This document shows positions 5,901-5,901 of a DNA stretch of 5,901 nucleotides, piece by piece. The notes under the pieces were generated by a model. It saw only the letters and a program-made list of their open reading frames with translations. It was not told the origin of the DNA and did not search any database. Origin of the DNA: CAZDOD01 sp964506935 (lineage in GTDB: Bacteria; Desulfobacterota; Zymogenia; Zymogenales; Zymogenaceae); assembly GCA_964506935.1 (NCBI GenBank), contig CAZDOD010000173.1, positions 1-5,901 on the forward strand, in the 5' to 3' direction. Position 1 is the first letter of the stretch. Every line of letters starts with the position of its first letter. The translations under genes and the position numbers were made by a program.

Positions 5901-5901
5901 G

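Overview
This window most likely comes from a Gram-negative bacterium. It encodes an outer-membrane beta-barrel protein, a periplasmic LolA-like lipoprotein/lipid carrier and strong AGGAGG-type ribosome binding sites. Mixed GC content with frequent AGG/AGA (Arg) and ATA (Ile) codons, together with the gene repertoire, would fit a deltaproteobacterial (Desulfobacterota-type) lineage. That placement is an inference from style, not proof. I see no rRNA, tRNA, CRISPR array, transposase or integrase, so the region looks chromosomal.

Layout. (1) Bases 1-2168, minus strand: an envelope operon with its own sigma70-like promoter (2254-2282). It holds a LolA-like outer membrane lipoprotein-sorting protein (1362-2168), followed after 2 bases by a large DUF1302-like outer-membrane barrel protein (1-1359) that runs off the left edge. 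The barrel gene is the longest frame here and is open over all 453 codons in the window. (2) 2434-3237, minus strand: a stand-alone carbon-nitrogen hydrolase of the nitrilase superfamily with a complete Glu-Lys-Cys triad. (3) 3420-3674, plus strand: a decayed remnant of a PLP-dependent threonine/serine dehydratase. It keeps the intact C-terminus plus what looks like a short N-terminal stub, with a TAG stop inside. (4) 3693-4433, minus strand: a PlsC-type lysophospholipid acyltransferase. (5) 4637-5080, plus strand: an Hsp20 small heat-shock protein, divergent from plsC. The 203-base gap between them carries two back-to-back promoter candidates whose -35 regions form a perfect 8-bp inverted repeat. 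(6) 5081-5201: two hairpins, the second a textbook intrinsic terminator. The first displays TAATATTAC in its loop. (7) 5202-5900, minus strand: a probably secreted two-domain beta-rich protein of unknown function, convergent with hsp20. Its start lies just beyond the right edge.

How the genes relate: the LolA-like protein and the barrel almost certainly work together, carrying a lipid or lipoprotein across the periplasm to or through the outer membrane. In related operons an RND/MMPL inner-membrane pump often completes the set; none is visible here and it could lie beyond the left edge. PlsC makes phosphatidic acid for membrane phospholipids, and Hsp20 is a stress chaperone; both are general housekeeping or stress genes. 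Nothing here amounts to a clearly new system. The points most worth a second look are the dehydratase pseudogene, the coiled-coil extension on the barrel protein, the shared divergent promoter, and the nonanucleotide hairpin.
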